DNA of 64,000 nucleotides from Fervidobacterium pennivorans (GTDB lineage Bacteria > Thermotogota > Thermotogae > Thermotogales > Fervidobacteriaceae): contig NZ_CP011393.1 in assembly GCF_001644665.1 (NCBI RefSeq), forward strand, positions 310,001-374,000. The letters are read 5' to 3'. The stretch's first letter is position 1. Each line of letters starts with the position of its first letter. The notes beneath the pieces are model-generated. The model ran no database searches. It saw nothing but the letters and a program-made list of their open reading frames with translations, and was not told where the DNA came from. Positions 52,444 to 60,619 of the stretch are shown here, one piece after another. The position numbers and the translations under genes are program-made.

Positions 52444-53655
52444 TTATGTAAAATACCTGTCTACTCTATCTAACAACTCCTCTTTATTAAAGTTCTTACA
52501 ATAATACTCGCGGGCATTATTCCCCAGTCGTTTTAGTTCATTGCTGGTCATATTGACCATTCTTACTATGTTCTCCGCTAGGCTATCAGCATCCCCGGCT
52601 GGTGAACATAGTCCTGCATTTGCTTCACTGACTATTTTAGCTGTTTCTCCATCCGCCGAGACCAGGATGGGGACCCCGCAAGCCATATAAGATTGGAGCT
52701 TTGCTGGTATTGTCATTGTGAAAATTGGATTATTTGTCAAGCATATCAAAGCTGCATCACATGCAGCCAGGAACTCTGGGATCCGCATTGCAGGCTGTTT
52801 ATCAATAAAATTGAACATATCAGAAACCCCAAATGAATGTACCATATTGACTAATGTCTCTTTGTACCTTCCATCACCAACGATGTTAAAGCGCACTTGT
52901 CTCCCCTGCAGTTTATCTTTTAGTATCAGCGCTGCCTTTGGCAATATGTCCAGTCCTTGTGCAAGACCAATGTTACCGGCAAATATTATATTAAACGCAC
53001 CATCATCCGGAATTTCTCTTATGCCTTTCTTCGGTAACGGTTTGTAAAAGTCCTCGGCATACTGAGGCCAGTATTCAATTTTCTCCTTTGGAACGCTTCG
53101 ATTTGAAATTGCCTCAACGAAACTTCTCGAAGTCACAAAGATTCTTGTGCATCGATTATAAATGTAATCAACCACCTTACCTATGGCACCGATAATGTAC
53201 TTATTACTTATACCAGTAACCGCTTGGAAGTTCTCAGGCCATAAATCCTGCACATATATGTAGCACGGAATTCTCCTTTTTCTTGCATACCATATTCCGG
53301 GTAAAGCCTGCATTATCGGTGATGTGGCAAATACGAATACATAATCTGCTTTAATCCTCGTAAATAGATTCCAAAAAAACCCGGATACAATGAATGATAA
53401 ATAGTTGAAAGAAAGTGTTAGATGGTTCTTTCCTCTGGGAAATATGGGTAGCCGAATAATTTCCACACCTTCGTAGTTTTCTCTTCTTTTTTTGAACGGC
53501 CCATATCCAGTATAAAATTTGCCTTGAGGATAATTTGGTATACCCGTAATTACGGTTACTCTGTATCCCCGTTTAACCCATTCCACACATAGATCATTGA
53601 TCCTAAATTGTTCAGGATAAAAGTGCTGAGAAATTACTAAGATGTGTCTTTTCAT
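52444..53655 (-). CDS. GT4 glycosyltransferase, WbuB-like (probable L-FucNAc transferase)
   Basis: 403 residues. LVISQHFYPEQFRINDLCVE, VTVITGIPNYPQGKFYTGYG, VFVFATSPIMQALPGIWYAR, YIYVQDLWPENFQAVTGISN, IIFAGNIGLAQGLDILPKAA and CLTNNPIFTMTIPAKLQSYM. These are the signatures of the WbuB/CapM group that transfers L-FucNAc or similar from its UDP form to the lipid-linked acceptor. It lies directly upstream of fnlABC in the same direction (37-base gap), as in known FucNAc clusters. The RBS GGAGG is unusually far (15 bases) from the ATG. Confidence 0.88.
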   Translation of the reverse strand: MKRHILVISQHFYPEQFRINDLCVEWVKRGYRVTVITGIPNYPQGKFYTGYGPFKKRRENYEGVEIIRLPIFPRGKNHLTLSFNYLSFIVSGFFWNLFTRIKADYVFVFATSPIMQALPGIWYARKRRIPCYIYVQDLWPENFQAVTGISNKYIIGAIGKVVDYIYNRCTRIFVTSRSFVEAISNRSVPKEKIEYWPQYAEDFYKPLPKKGIREIPDDGAFNIIFAGNIGLAQGLDILPKAALILKDKLQGRQVRFNIVGDGRYKETLVNMVHSFGVSDMFNFIDKQPAMRIPEFLAACDAALICLTNNPIFTMTIPAKLQSYMACGVPILVSADGETAKIVSEANAGLCSPAGDADSLAENIVRMVNMTSNELKRLGNNAREYYCKNFNKEELLDRVDRYFT

Positions 53656-53709
53656 AAATGCGCTTGATTACCTCCACAAAGGCCTTGAACATCTAACTTT
53701 CAATCACTA

Positions 53710-53738
53710 ATTGTACTTGAACGATATAAATCAGACAA
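53710..53738 (-). promoter_or_regulatory. Possible promoter for the FucNAc operon
   Basis: Minus strand TTGTCT (53733-53738), 17-base spacer, TACAAT (53710-53715), about 55 bases before the GT start at 53655, in a 253-base gap. Only moderate match to consensus. Confidence 0.35.
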
Positions 53739-53908
53739 CTTTATCGTGCTTTACTCTGAAGAATGGGCTAGGGTTGTGTTTGATTAACATTTATTTAGAG
53801 CGGTTTTGAATTCTTCTGCTCTTAATACCAGTTTTTCAATGACTTTTAGACAAAAGACTCAAATTATAAATGACATAGGTGTTCAGCTTTCTTACGCTTA
53901 GAACGACC

Positions 53909-55168
53909 TCACTTCGCCCCTTTTCTAAAAATCAGCGTCTCAAGAGTAAGTAAAAAAATCTTTAAGTCCATAAATACATTTCTGTTCTTCACATAATACA
54001 AATCATACTCCGTCTTTATTTTGTACTCTTCCAAACTCGAAGAATGTTTGTAATTTATCTGCGCCCAGCCGGTGAGGCCTGGTTTGACTAAGAGGCGATA
54101 AGAATAGTACGGGATGTTAGGCTCCATCATTTTGTGATACTCTATCATCTCCGGACGAGGCCCTACAAGGCTCATTTCTCCTTTTAGTATGTTCCAGAAC
54201 TGGATCGATTCGTCTATCCTTGTTTTGCGGATTATTTTGCCTATTTTGAGTGCTCTCTGTTCAATGTTTTTGTTAGGATTTGATACATCAATAGGTTCGT
54301 TCTTCAGTGAGCGAAGCTTTACCATTGTTAAGATTTTTCCATCTTTTCCTACTCTTGGCTGTCGGAAGAAAATTGGACGTCCGTCCTCTATCGCTATCCA
54401 AATTGCCGATACTAATATAACTGGCGAATACACCACTAACCCGATTATCGAAAGTACAATATCCATTACTCTTTTAGCCGGTGATTCTTGAACGTTGCTG
54501 AAGTAGACTTTGTAGTAGTCTTCGAATTTCTGCATCACTTCCAGCGGGATTCTTTTCAGTACTTTTTCAGCCAAGTTCGGTAGGTATTCAACTTTGTGCG
54601 TTTTTTTGATGTTATCTAATTCTTCTTCTATTTCTTTTTCCAGTTCCGGATCTGCGATGAGAACGCTGTCGTATTGGAGAACTTTTTCTTTGAACACAAC
54701 AGGTGTTGGATTGATGAAATCAGCGAACTGGTATTTTCCTTTGGATTTTTCTTCTATTTCTTTAAGTATGTGGTATATTTCGGATTTTCTACCAACTACA
54801 AGGTATCGTATTGGTTTTCTTGTTTTAGCAGTTATTTTTTCAATAGCGTAGTTGATGAATGGCACAATGAAAGCAAGTGTGAATTGAGATATCATCAAGT
54901 TTCGGGAGCTGAATGATAGCTCAAATGCTTTGCAAACGCCCAACAGAAAGAGTGATGCAAATGTGGTTCCAAGAACGCTTCTAACCAAAGATTCGTTTAT
55001 GTCTTCTGCGTGTTCGTAAAATCTAAATGCGTAAAGTGCCAGTACTGTAATGATTGGGAATAAAAGTGATGCAAGGATGCTATTTGTGGTGATATAGGTC
55101 ATTACAAGAAACGTAAGATAACTTGCCAGTATTTGTGGTGCCAAGGGCTCGCCCCCTTGTCTGCTCAT
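53909..55168 (-). CDS. Undecaprenyl-phosphate sugar phosphotransferase (WbaP/WcaJ-type)
   Basis: 419 residues from ATG 55168 (GAGGTAAAATAT before it). The N-terminal ~120 residues hold four membrane helices, then a Rossmann-like cytosolic domain (RYLVVGRKSEIYHILKEIEE), then the C-terminal bacterial sugar-transferase domain from ~230: RVMDIVLSIIGLVVYSPVIL, PIFFRQPRVGKDGKILTMVK, KIGKIIRKTRIDESIQFWNI (Asp-Glu pair) and LVGPRPEMIEYHK. It starts the repeat unit by moving sugar-1-phosphate to undecaprenyl phosphate. With UDP-FucNAc genes beside it, a HexNAc-type start is plausible. Sugar unconfirmed. Confidence 0.93.
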   Translation of the reverse strand: MSRQGGEPLAPQILASYLTFLVMTYITTNSILASLLFPIITVLALYAFRFYEHAEDINESLVRSVLGTTFASLFLLGVCKAFELSFSSRNLMISQFTLAFIVPFINYAIEKITAKTRKPIRYLVVGRKSEIYHILKEIEEKSKGKYQFADFINPTPVVFKEKVLQYDSVLIADPELEKEIEEELDNIKKTHKVEYLPNLAEKVLKRIPLEVMQKFEDYYKVYFSNVQESPAKRVMDIVLSIIGLVVYSPVILVSAIWIAIEDGRPIFFRQPRVGKDGKILTMVKLRSLKNEPIDVSNPNKNIEQRALKIGKIIRKTRIDESIQFWNILKGEMSLVGPRPEMIEYHKMMEPNIPYYSYRLLVKPGLTGWAQINYKHSSSLEEYKIKTEYDLYYVKNRNVFMDLKIFLLTLETLIFRKGAK

Positions 55169-55239
55169 ATATTTTACCTCATTAAAACAATTAAGGCAAG
55201 ATTGTATGAATATCACGAGAGATATAGTTTTTTTCAGTT

Positions 55240-57246
55240 TCAGTCCTTGCTAACCCAGAGTAAGTTAAGTTCTTTCATTGTGTAAGCTGTTAGTAAATCT
55301 TTCTTCGTTGAGATTTTTGGTTTAGCTACTAAGAAGTTCTTTGCCGAGAATTCGGCTGTGTACTTTGCTTCAGCAGATGAGACGTCTAGTGTTATTATGA
55401 AAATTGTATCATATTCTCCGTTAAGATTTACTAATTTTTCTTTAAATTTCGGGCTGAGTGTCAGATAATCGCTGTCGTCTTCAGTTTTTAAAACGATCCA
55501 AAGGTTTTCACTGTATTCGGGTAAGTTCTTATCCGATTTCTCTGATACGAATTTGGATATACTTATCGCCTTTTCTTTGCTGACGTTCAGGCCCAGTTCA
55601 CCGGCGGTATCGATAAGGACTGTTCGTCTTCCAAGTGCTGCTGAAAGTTTTGCAAGTTCAAAAGCAATTTGGTTTTTTTCTGGTATTTTGCCTGCGGAGG
55701 TAATGTGTGTGATTTTGTTTGAATCACTGGTTTCAAAGGTATGAACTAGTGTGTTTTTGAGTGCTTCTGAGTTCTTTTTGGCATCGAAAGGATTGGTGTA
55801 GTCTATGGTTTCCTGTCCAAGTAAGCTAACAACTTGTTGTTTGTCCAAAATTCTTTGGTCTGTTGCTTCGCGCAGGAATGCCGCAAGTATGCCAAGGAAT
55901 ATGCCAAGAACTCCTCCGACGGCGAGTGTGAGCTTTTTGTTCGGCTTGGCTGGTTTTTCTGGGATGTACGGTTCGTCGATAACAACAGGTACGTTGAAAT
56001 TCATTCCCGCTGTTGAGAGGCGGAGTTCTTCTTGTTTGGCTTTTAGTGTTGCATAAACTTGCTGTTTTATTGTTTGCTCGCGCTGCAAAGCAACGTATTC
56101 ACGCTGTATTTCCGGGAATTTTTCGAGTTTCTTATCAAGTTCTTCCTTGGCTTTTTGAAGTCCTTGGAGCGTTGCTTTTAAGCTTTCCCTTTCTGTAATT
56201 GCTTTGGAAAGGGAAGCGTACAACTCACTGAGAGCTGGATCCTGCGTCTCAAGCTTTGCGTTTGTTATTCTTGAGAGTTCATCGTTGATCATCTTTTTTA
56301 CAACCTCTATTTTTTCTGTTACTTCTTTAACAGCGGGTGCTTCTTCTGTGTATTTTAGCAGTAGTGAGTTGCGTTCTATTTCGAGCTTTGATAGTTGTTG
56401 TTTCAGTTCTTCAAGCTGTCTACTCGATGGAGTGTACGACTGTGTTGAAGCCATTCCTTTGACTTCTGAAATTCTCTTATTAAGTGAAGCGATAACCTCT
56501 TCCGTGGACTTTATATTAAGCTCAGTGTTGACGATGTTCTTGCTTATATCACTATAGGTAGTCATGAGCTGCTTTACTTCTTCAGTTGGCACAAGAGATT
56601 TCTCCTTTTGGAATTTCTGAAGTTTTTCTTCAATCTCCGCAAGTTCTTTCTCAACTATTGGAAGCTGCTGTTGAACAAAGTCATACAGGTATGAGTTTTC
56701 GTCTTTGTTGAGTTCTTTTGCGATGTCAATATAGTTCTTTATTATTGACTGTACGATGTTGTAAGCAAGCTGTTTATCATCAAGTTCAACTGTAATTTGA
56801 ATGAGTGAGGTGTTTTTTTGCGAAGATGCCTTTACGATATCTTTGTACAGCTTTTCAATAACTTGGTTTTCTGATAGCTCGTCTTTGGCTTTGTCTTTTG
56901 TTTTGCTTTTAAAGTAGTCTAAAAGGTTTAGCTCATTAACAACGTTTTTTAAGACCCTTCTGCTTTTTATTATTTCAATCTGCTCATCAACTCCCGGAGC
57001 ACTCGTTGAACCGCCAAGCAACACTGCAGCAGCGCCCAAGTTGATTCCAGAAGCACTCTTCGCAGGTATTTTAATCGTTGCGCTGATGCTGTATATTGGT
57101 TTTGCGATAAAGAGCAGGTAGAACAGCGTAATCAGACCCGTGATCACTGTTACAAAGACTATTATGCCTATACGTCGTCTTAGAATCTGGAACAAGTCGC
57201 TAAGTGTTATTTCTTCGCTGGTTTGAATTATTTGTTTATCTTCCAT
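55240..57246 (-). CDS. Wzz/GumC-type polysaccharide co-polymerase with degenerate kinase domain
   Basis: 668 residues. Membrane helix near residues 30-52 (IIVFVTVITGLITLFYLLFI), Wzz domain (ATIKIPAKSASGINLG), two long coiled-coil segments (~190-420), then LTLAVGGVLGIFLGILAAFL as the second helix near 445. The C-terminal 155 residues resemble a BY-kinase, but the P-loop reads SAGKIPEKNQIAFELAKLSA without the GKST, and the Walker A' is VLIDTAGELG rather than LIDxDxR. No tyrosine cluster is at the end (LNLLWVSKD). So it probably controls chain length or links to the export pore without kinase activity. Between the sugar transferase and the SLBB export gene. Confidence 0.88.
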   Translation of the reverse strand: MEDKQIIQTSEEITLSDLFQILRRRIGIIVFVTVITGLITLFYLLFIAKPIYSISATIKIPAKSASGINLGAAAVLLGGSTSAPGVDEQIEIIKSRRVLKNVVNELNLLDYFKSKTKDKAKDELSENQVIEKLYKDIVKASSQKNTSLIQITVELDDKQLAYNIVQSIIKNYIDIAKELNKDENSYLYDFVQQQLPIVEKELAEIEEKLQKFQKEKSLVPTEEVKQLMTTYSDISKNIVNTELNIKSTEEVIASLNKRISEVKGMASTQSYTPSSRQLEELKQQLSKLEIERNSLLLKYTEEAPAVKEVTEKIEVVKKMINDELSRITNAKLETQDPALSELYASLSKAITERESLKATLQGLQKAKEELDKKLEKFPEIQREYVALQREQTIKQQVYATLKAKQEELRLSTAGMNFNVPVVIDEPYIPEKPAKPNKKLTLAVGGVLGIFLGILAAFLREATDQRILDKQQVVSLLGQETIDYTNPFDAKKNSEALKNTLVHTFETSDSNKITHITSAGKIPEKNQIAFELAKLSAALGRRTVLIDTAGELGLNVSKEKAISISKFVSEKSDKNLPEYSENLWIVLKTEDDSDYLTLSPKFKEKLVNLNGEYDTIFIITLDVSSAEAKYTAEFSAKNFLVAKPKISTKKDLLTAYTMKELNLLWVSKD

Positions 57247-57313
57247 CTAACCATTCCTCCCCTATTCGACCCGTGTGAAGATCTGGTTTTTGCAATAGTG
57301 CTATTCCAATTTT

Positions 57314-60300
57314 CTACTTTCCACCAAATAGATTCGTTGTGTAAGTATAGAATCCTATTAAGCTTGTTATTACAGGTAACCAATCGAGTGCAGTCTTCCA
57401 AGGATCAGAAGGTACAAAGACAATGTCCCCGCTCTCAAGTACTGGATTGTTCTTGATTACTCCACCAGTCAATGCAGCTGAAAGATCCACACGTATTGGG
57501 TTACCTTCAACACCGCCTTTGTATAACCACACGCTTGATGGAGCTGCTTTTTGTGTGAACGACCCTGCTTGCAGTACAGCTTGTAAGACCGTTGTCCCAT
57601 CGGTTAGCCTGACTATACCGGGCTGATTGACCTCACCGAAGACGAAGACGTAGTTTTGAAGAACGTCTAATACTTTGATGACGTCTCCCGGTCTAACGTT
57701 GTAGCCTCTTGCTTGTGCGAGGTCTTTTAGTTCAATAACCTGTTTTTCTCCACCACGTGTCAACTCAAATTTCCTGTAGTTCTTGTCAACACCAACTTTG
57801 GTGAGCACTTCGTACAGTGTTGTAGTTCTGTCAAGGTACATCATTTCAGGTCTGCCATCCTGACGTATTATGTAAACGTAGTTCTCTTTATCGACATCGA
57901 ACAGAAGGATGCTGTTATTTGTCAGTTTGAGATTCGTGTATTCGTCCCATTTGACCTGCTCGACTTTTTCCCCACTCACTATGGTTATATTCCTGCTCAC
58001 ACCTTCTTTGATTCCACCAAGTTTTCCGATGAGCGTTCTCATGTCGAATTCTTCGCTCTGTTTGAATGTAAAGAGTCCGTTCGGTACACCTTTTCCAAAA
58101 ACATACACTCGATTCGGTTCTTTTTCGGTCACGTAGACGAAGTCACCATCTTCGAGTTGCGCGTTTTCAATACCTCTGAAGATGTTTGCTGCGTCGTATT
58201 GAGCTAACAATTTGCCGTCGCGGATGATTAGGACTTTGTCTGATATGTAGTATGCCTCTGGATCAACTATCAGCCCGCCGAGTTTGGCAAATAGTGTTTT
58301 TAAATCAGGTGTTTCGTAGTAATCAAATTGCACTCTGCCGGTGTTTCTGATGTATCCCATTGCCGTTACAAAGACTGGCTTCTTGAGTTGGACGTTAAGA
58401 ATTGCACCTTTTGGTATTGATATATCGGATGTGAAGTTCACATTTGTTCCATCAAGGGTTATGCTTTCGATTCTTCTAAAATCACTCAAGCCAACCTTAG
58501 CAAGGATCCTTTGGATTGTTATTGGTTCGTTAAGTGCGAACGTAACATACGAAGATATATCGCCAATAAGGTAGACGGCGTTGACGTCTGCTTGTTTGAA
58601 GACGACAGTGTCGTTTCTTTCAATTACTGAGTCTTTGAGGCCGTAGAGTAAGTCGTTTGATGAATAGACAGTTTCTTTGCCATTGCGTACAAGTGTAACC
58701 TGTTCGATGTTTTCTGGCGTGTTAACAAGCTTTTTGAAGATGTAGCTAAGAGTTTTTGGCTCATAGTAAGACAATTGAACAACACCGGGCATGCCAGAAC
58801 CTGTTACGTAAACTAGGAACGGTTCGTATGAAATAAGAACGGTATCACCGAGTGAAAGTGGAATATCTTTATTAGAATAAACAACATCTTTGAGTGCAAC
58901 AGTCGTGGCGTTATTAATTATTGCTTGACCTTCATTTTCCACATCTGGAGATGAAAGTCCGATTTTGTTAATAAGGGTTTTTAGTGTCTTTGGTTCCTGT
59001 GGTTCAAATACGATTTTTCCTTTTGCATTTGCATATCCTTGGACATAGACGTAGAATTCTGCATACCTTCTTATCTCTACCTTATCACCATTGTTCAACA
59101 TATAGCTTGCAGCTTTCGATATGTCAGCTGGTTGTCCATTTATCGTTACACTCTCTATCCATTTTTGTTCATTTACTGGTATTCCACCAAGTTTTGTCAA
59201 CAGCCCTTCGAGTGTCTTTGGTTCATCTGGTTCGAATGATACTATGCCCGGTTTGTAATCACCTGTGACATACACTCTGAATTCTGGGTATTTCTTGATT
59301 TCGACACTGTCGTTGTTTGAAAGTGTGTAATCATCGAGCTTTGCCAGGTCCACAAGTTTGTTATTTATCTTTATCCATTCTATCCATTTGAGCTGGTCTG
59401 TCTTTAAGCCACCTACTTTCGTAAGTAATGTTTTAAGTGTCTTTGGTTCAGTTGGTTCAAAGACAATCACACCTGTAGAGAAATCTCCTGTTAGGTATAC
59501 TTTAAATTCTGGGTACTTTACAACGTTCACGATAGAACCCGTTTGCAACAGGAGATTTTCTGATGATTTAATGATATCTGGTTTGTATTCTCGTGTTTTC
59601 CCATCAGGGGTTGTTATTGTGATTTTTTCTATCCATTTTTCGTTATCTGGAGAGATGCCACCAGATTTGGCAAGTGCGTATGCAAGAGTTAGAGGTTCTG
59701 TTGAAAGGAAAGTTTTTGGACCAGGAGAAGGCACAAAGCCAACAACGTAAATGAATCGTTCTTCACGCTTTGGGATGTATAGTGATGAACCAGACAAAAT
59801 TGGGTAATCGATTTTTCCACTAATAACATCCTCGAGGTTTACAACTATTGTCTTTCCTGAAATCGTAAGGTATGAACTTTCGAGGACCGCTTTTTCTTTA
59901 TCAAGTGTTCCGAGACGTAAAATTAATGTTTTTAAAGTCATGCCAGGCTCGTATCTGCCAATGTAAGTGTAAGCACCGCTGACTTGGATTGTTTGGTTAT
60001 ATTTCAAAGGCGGGAAGTAAATTACGTCACCTTCTTGGAGCTTCGGGTCGTCTGTGATGGTCCCATCGTAAAAACACGAAAGCATATTCAGCGTTTGCGT
60101 TTTTCCTGCTCGTCTCAGTTGAATTGTTTCAAAGTCTATCTCAGACGACGGGGATAGCCCCAAGAGTGCGAACAGCTGGGTTAGAGTGACTTCTTTGTAG
60201 TTCGAAATATCAAATATACGGTTGATAGCTCCTTGGAGGTATACGTACATAGGTCCGTAGTCGACAACGTAAACGGTAACAACGGGGTCTTTTATAAACC

Positions 60301-60532
60301 TGCGCACTGTCTGTTCGATTATCGATTTGATTTGGTCTGTAGTAAGTCCCACAACTTTCACATTCCCGGCGTATGGATAAGGAATCGTTCCATCAAAAGC
60401 TACCTTAACCGTCCTACTGAATTCGGTTTGACCAAAAACTTCGATAGCAATAGTATCTCCTACCCGAACGGCGTAGGCAAAAATAGTAGTTAGTGTGAGC
60501 AGTAAGATTGTACCAATGAAGACTTTTTTCAT
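57314..60532 (-). CDS. Giant Wza-like polysaccharide export protein with about twelve SLBB-type repeats
   Basis: 1072 residues. Signal peptide at 1-20 (MKKVFIGTILLLTLTTIFAY), Poly_export domain (VRVGDTIAIEVFGQTEFSRT; DPVVTVYVVDYGPMYVYLQG), then a long series of SLBB-like units each opening VYVxGxxxPGxVxFEPxEP-KTLxxLLxKxGG. I count about twelve, the best being VYLTGDFSTGVIVFEPTEPK, VYVTGDYKPGIVSFEPDEPK and VFVFGEVNQPGIVRLTDGTT. Wza normally has two to four. Ends LPVITSLIGFYTYTTNLFGG, a short hydrophobic helix that may span the outer envelope. Likely the exporter for the polymer of this locus. Confidence 0.92.
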   Translation of the reverse strand: MKKVFIGTILLLTLTTIFAYAVRVGDTIAIEVFGQTEFSRTVKVAFDGTIPYPYAGNVKVVGLTTDQIKSIIEQTVRRFIKDPVVTVYVVDYGPMYVYLQGAINRIFDISNYKEVTLTQLFALLGLSPSSEIDFETIQLRRAGKTQTLNMLSCFYDGTITDDPKLQEGDVIYFPPLKYNQTIQVSGAYTYIGRYEPGMTLKTLILRLGTLDKEKAVLESSYLTISGKTIVVNLEDVISGKIDYPILSGSSLYIPKREERFIYVVGFVPSPGPKTFLSTEPLTLAYALAKSGGISPDNEKWIEKITITTPDGKTREYKPDIIKSSENLLLQTGSIVNVVKYPEFKVYLTGDFSTGVIVFEPTEPKTLKTLLTKVGGLKTDQLKWIEWIKINNKLVDLAKLDDYTLSNNDSVEIKKYPEFRVYVTGDYKPGIVSFEPDEPKTLEGLLTKLGGIPVNEQKWIESVTINGQPADISKAASYMLNNGDKVEIRRYAEFYVYVQGYANAKGKIVFEPQEPKTLKTLINKIGLSSPDVENEGQAIINNATTVALKDVVYSNKDIPLSLGDTVLISYEPFLVYVTGSGMPGVVQLSYYEPKTLSYIFKKLVNTPENIEQVTLVRNGKETVYSSNDLLYGLKDSVIERNDTVVFKQADVNAVYLIGDISSYVTFALNEPITIQRILAKVGLSDFRRIESITLDGTNVNFTSDISIPKGAILNVQLKKPVFVTAMGYIRNTGRVQFDYYETPDLKTLFAKLGGLIVDPEAYYISDKVLIIRDGKLLAQYDAANIFRGIENAQLEDGDFVYVTEKEPNRVYVFGKGVPNGLFTFKQSEEFDMRTLIGKLGGIKEGVSRNITIVSGEKVEQVKWDEYTNLKLTNNSILLFDVDKENYVYIIRQDGRPEMMYLDRTTTLYEVLTKVGVDKNYRKFELTRGGEKQVIELKDLAQARGYNVRPGDVIKVLDVLQNYVFVFGEVNQPGIVRLTDGTTVLQAVLQAGSFTQKAAPSSVWLYKGGVEGNPIRVDLSAALTGGVIKNNPVLESGDIVFVPSDPWKTALDWLPVITSLIGFYTYTTNLFGGK

Positions 60533-60583
60533 GCCTTGTGTACACCCCTTTTTATGTTTAATTTTAAACTACTATACCATTAG

Positions 60584-60611
60584 ATTATACCATGTCCAAA
60601 CAAACTTCCAA
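60584..60611 (-). promoter_or_regulatory. Promoter of the polysaccharide export operon
   Basis: Minus strand TTGGAA (60606-60611), 16-base spacer and extended -10 TGGTATAAT ending at 60584, 52 bases before the ATG at 60532, with AAGGGGTG as ribosome site. It is the most upstream recognisable promoter of the minus-strand polysaccharide genes. Confidence 0.55.
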
Positions 60612-60619
60612 AGAATTTT

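Noticed and set aside
54189-56557. Several 80-120 codon frames on the plus strand opposite the sugar transferase and co-polymerase
   Set aside because: They lie wholly inside strong genes on the other strand, show low-complexity Ser/Phe-rich translations and have no ribosome sites.
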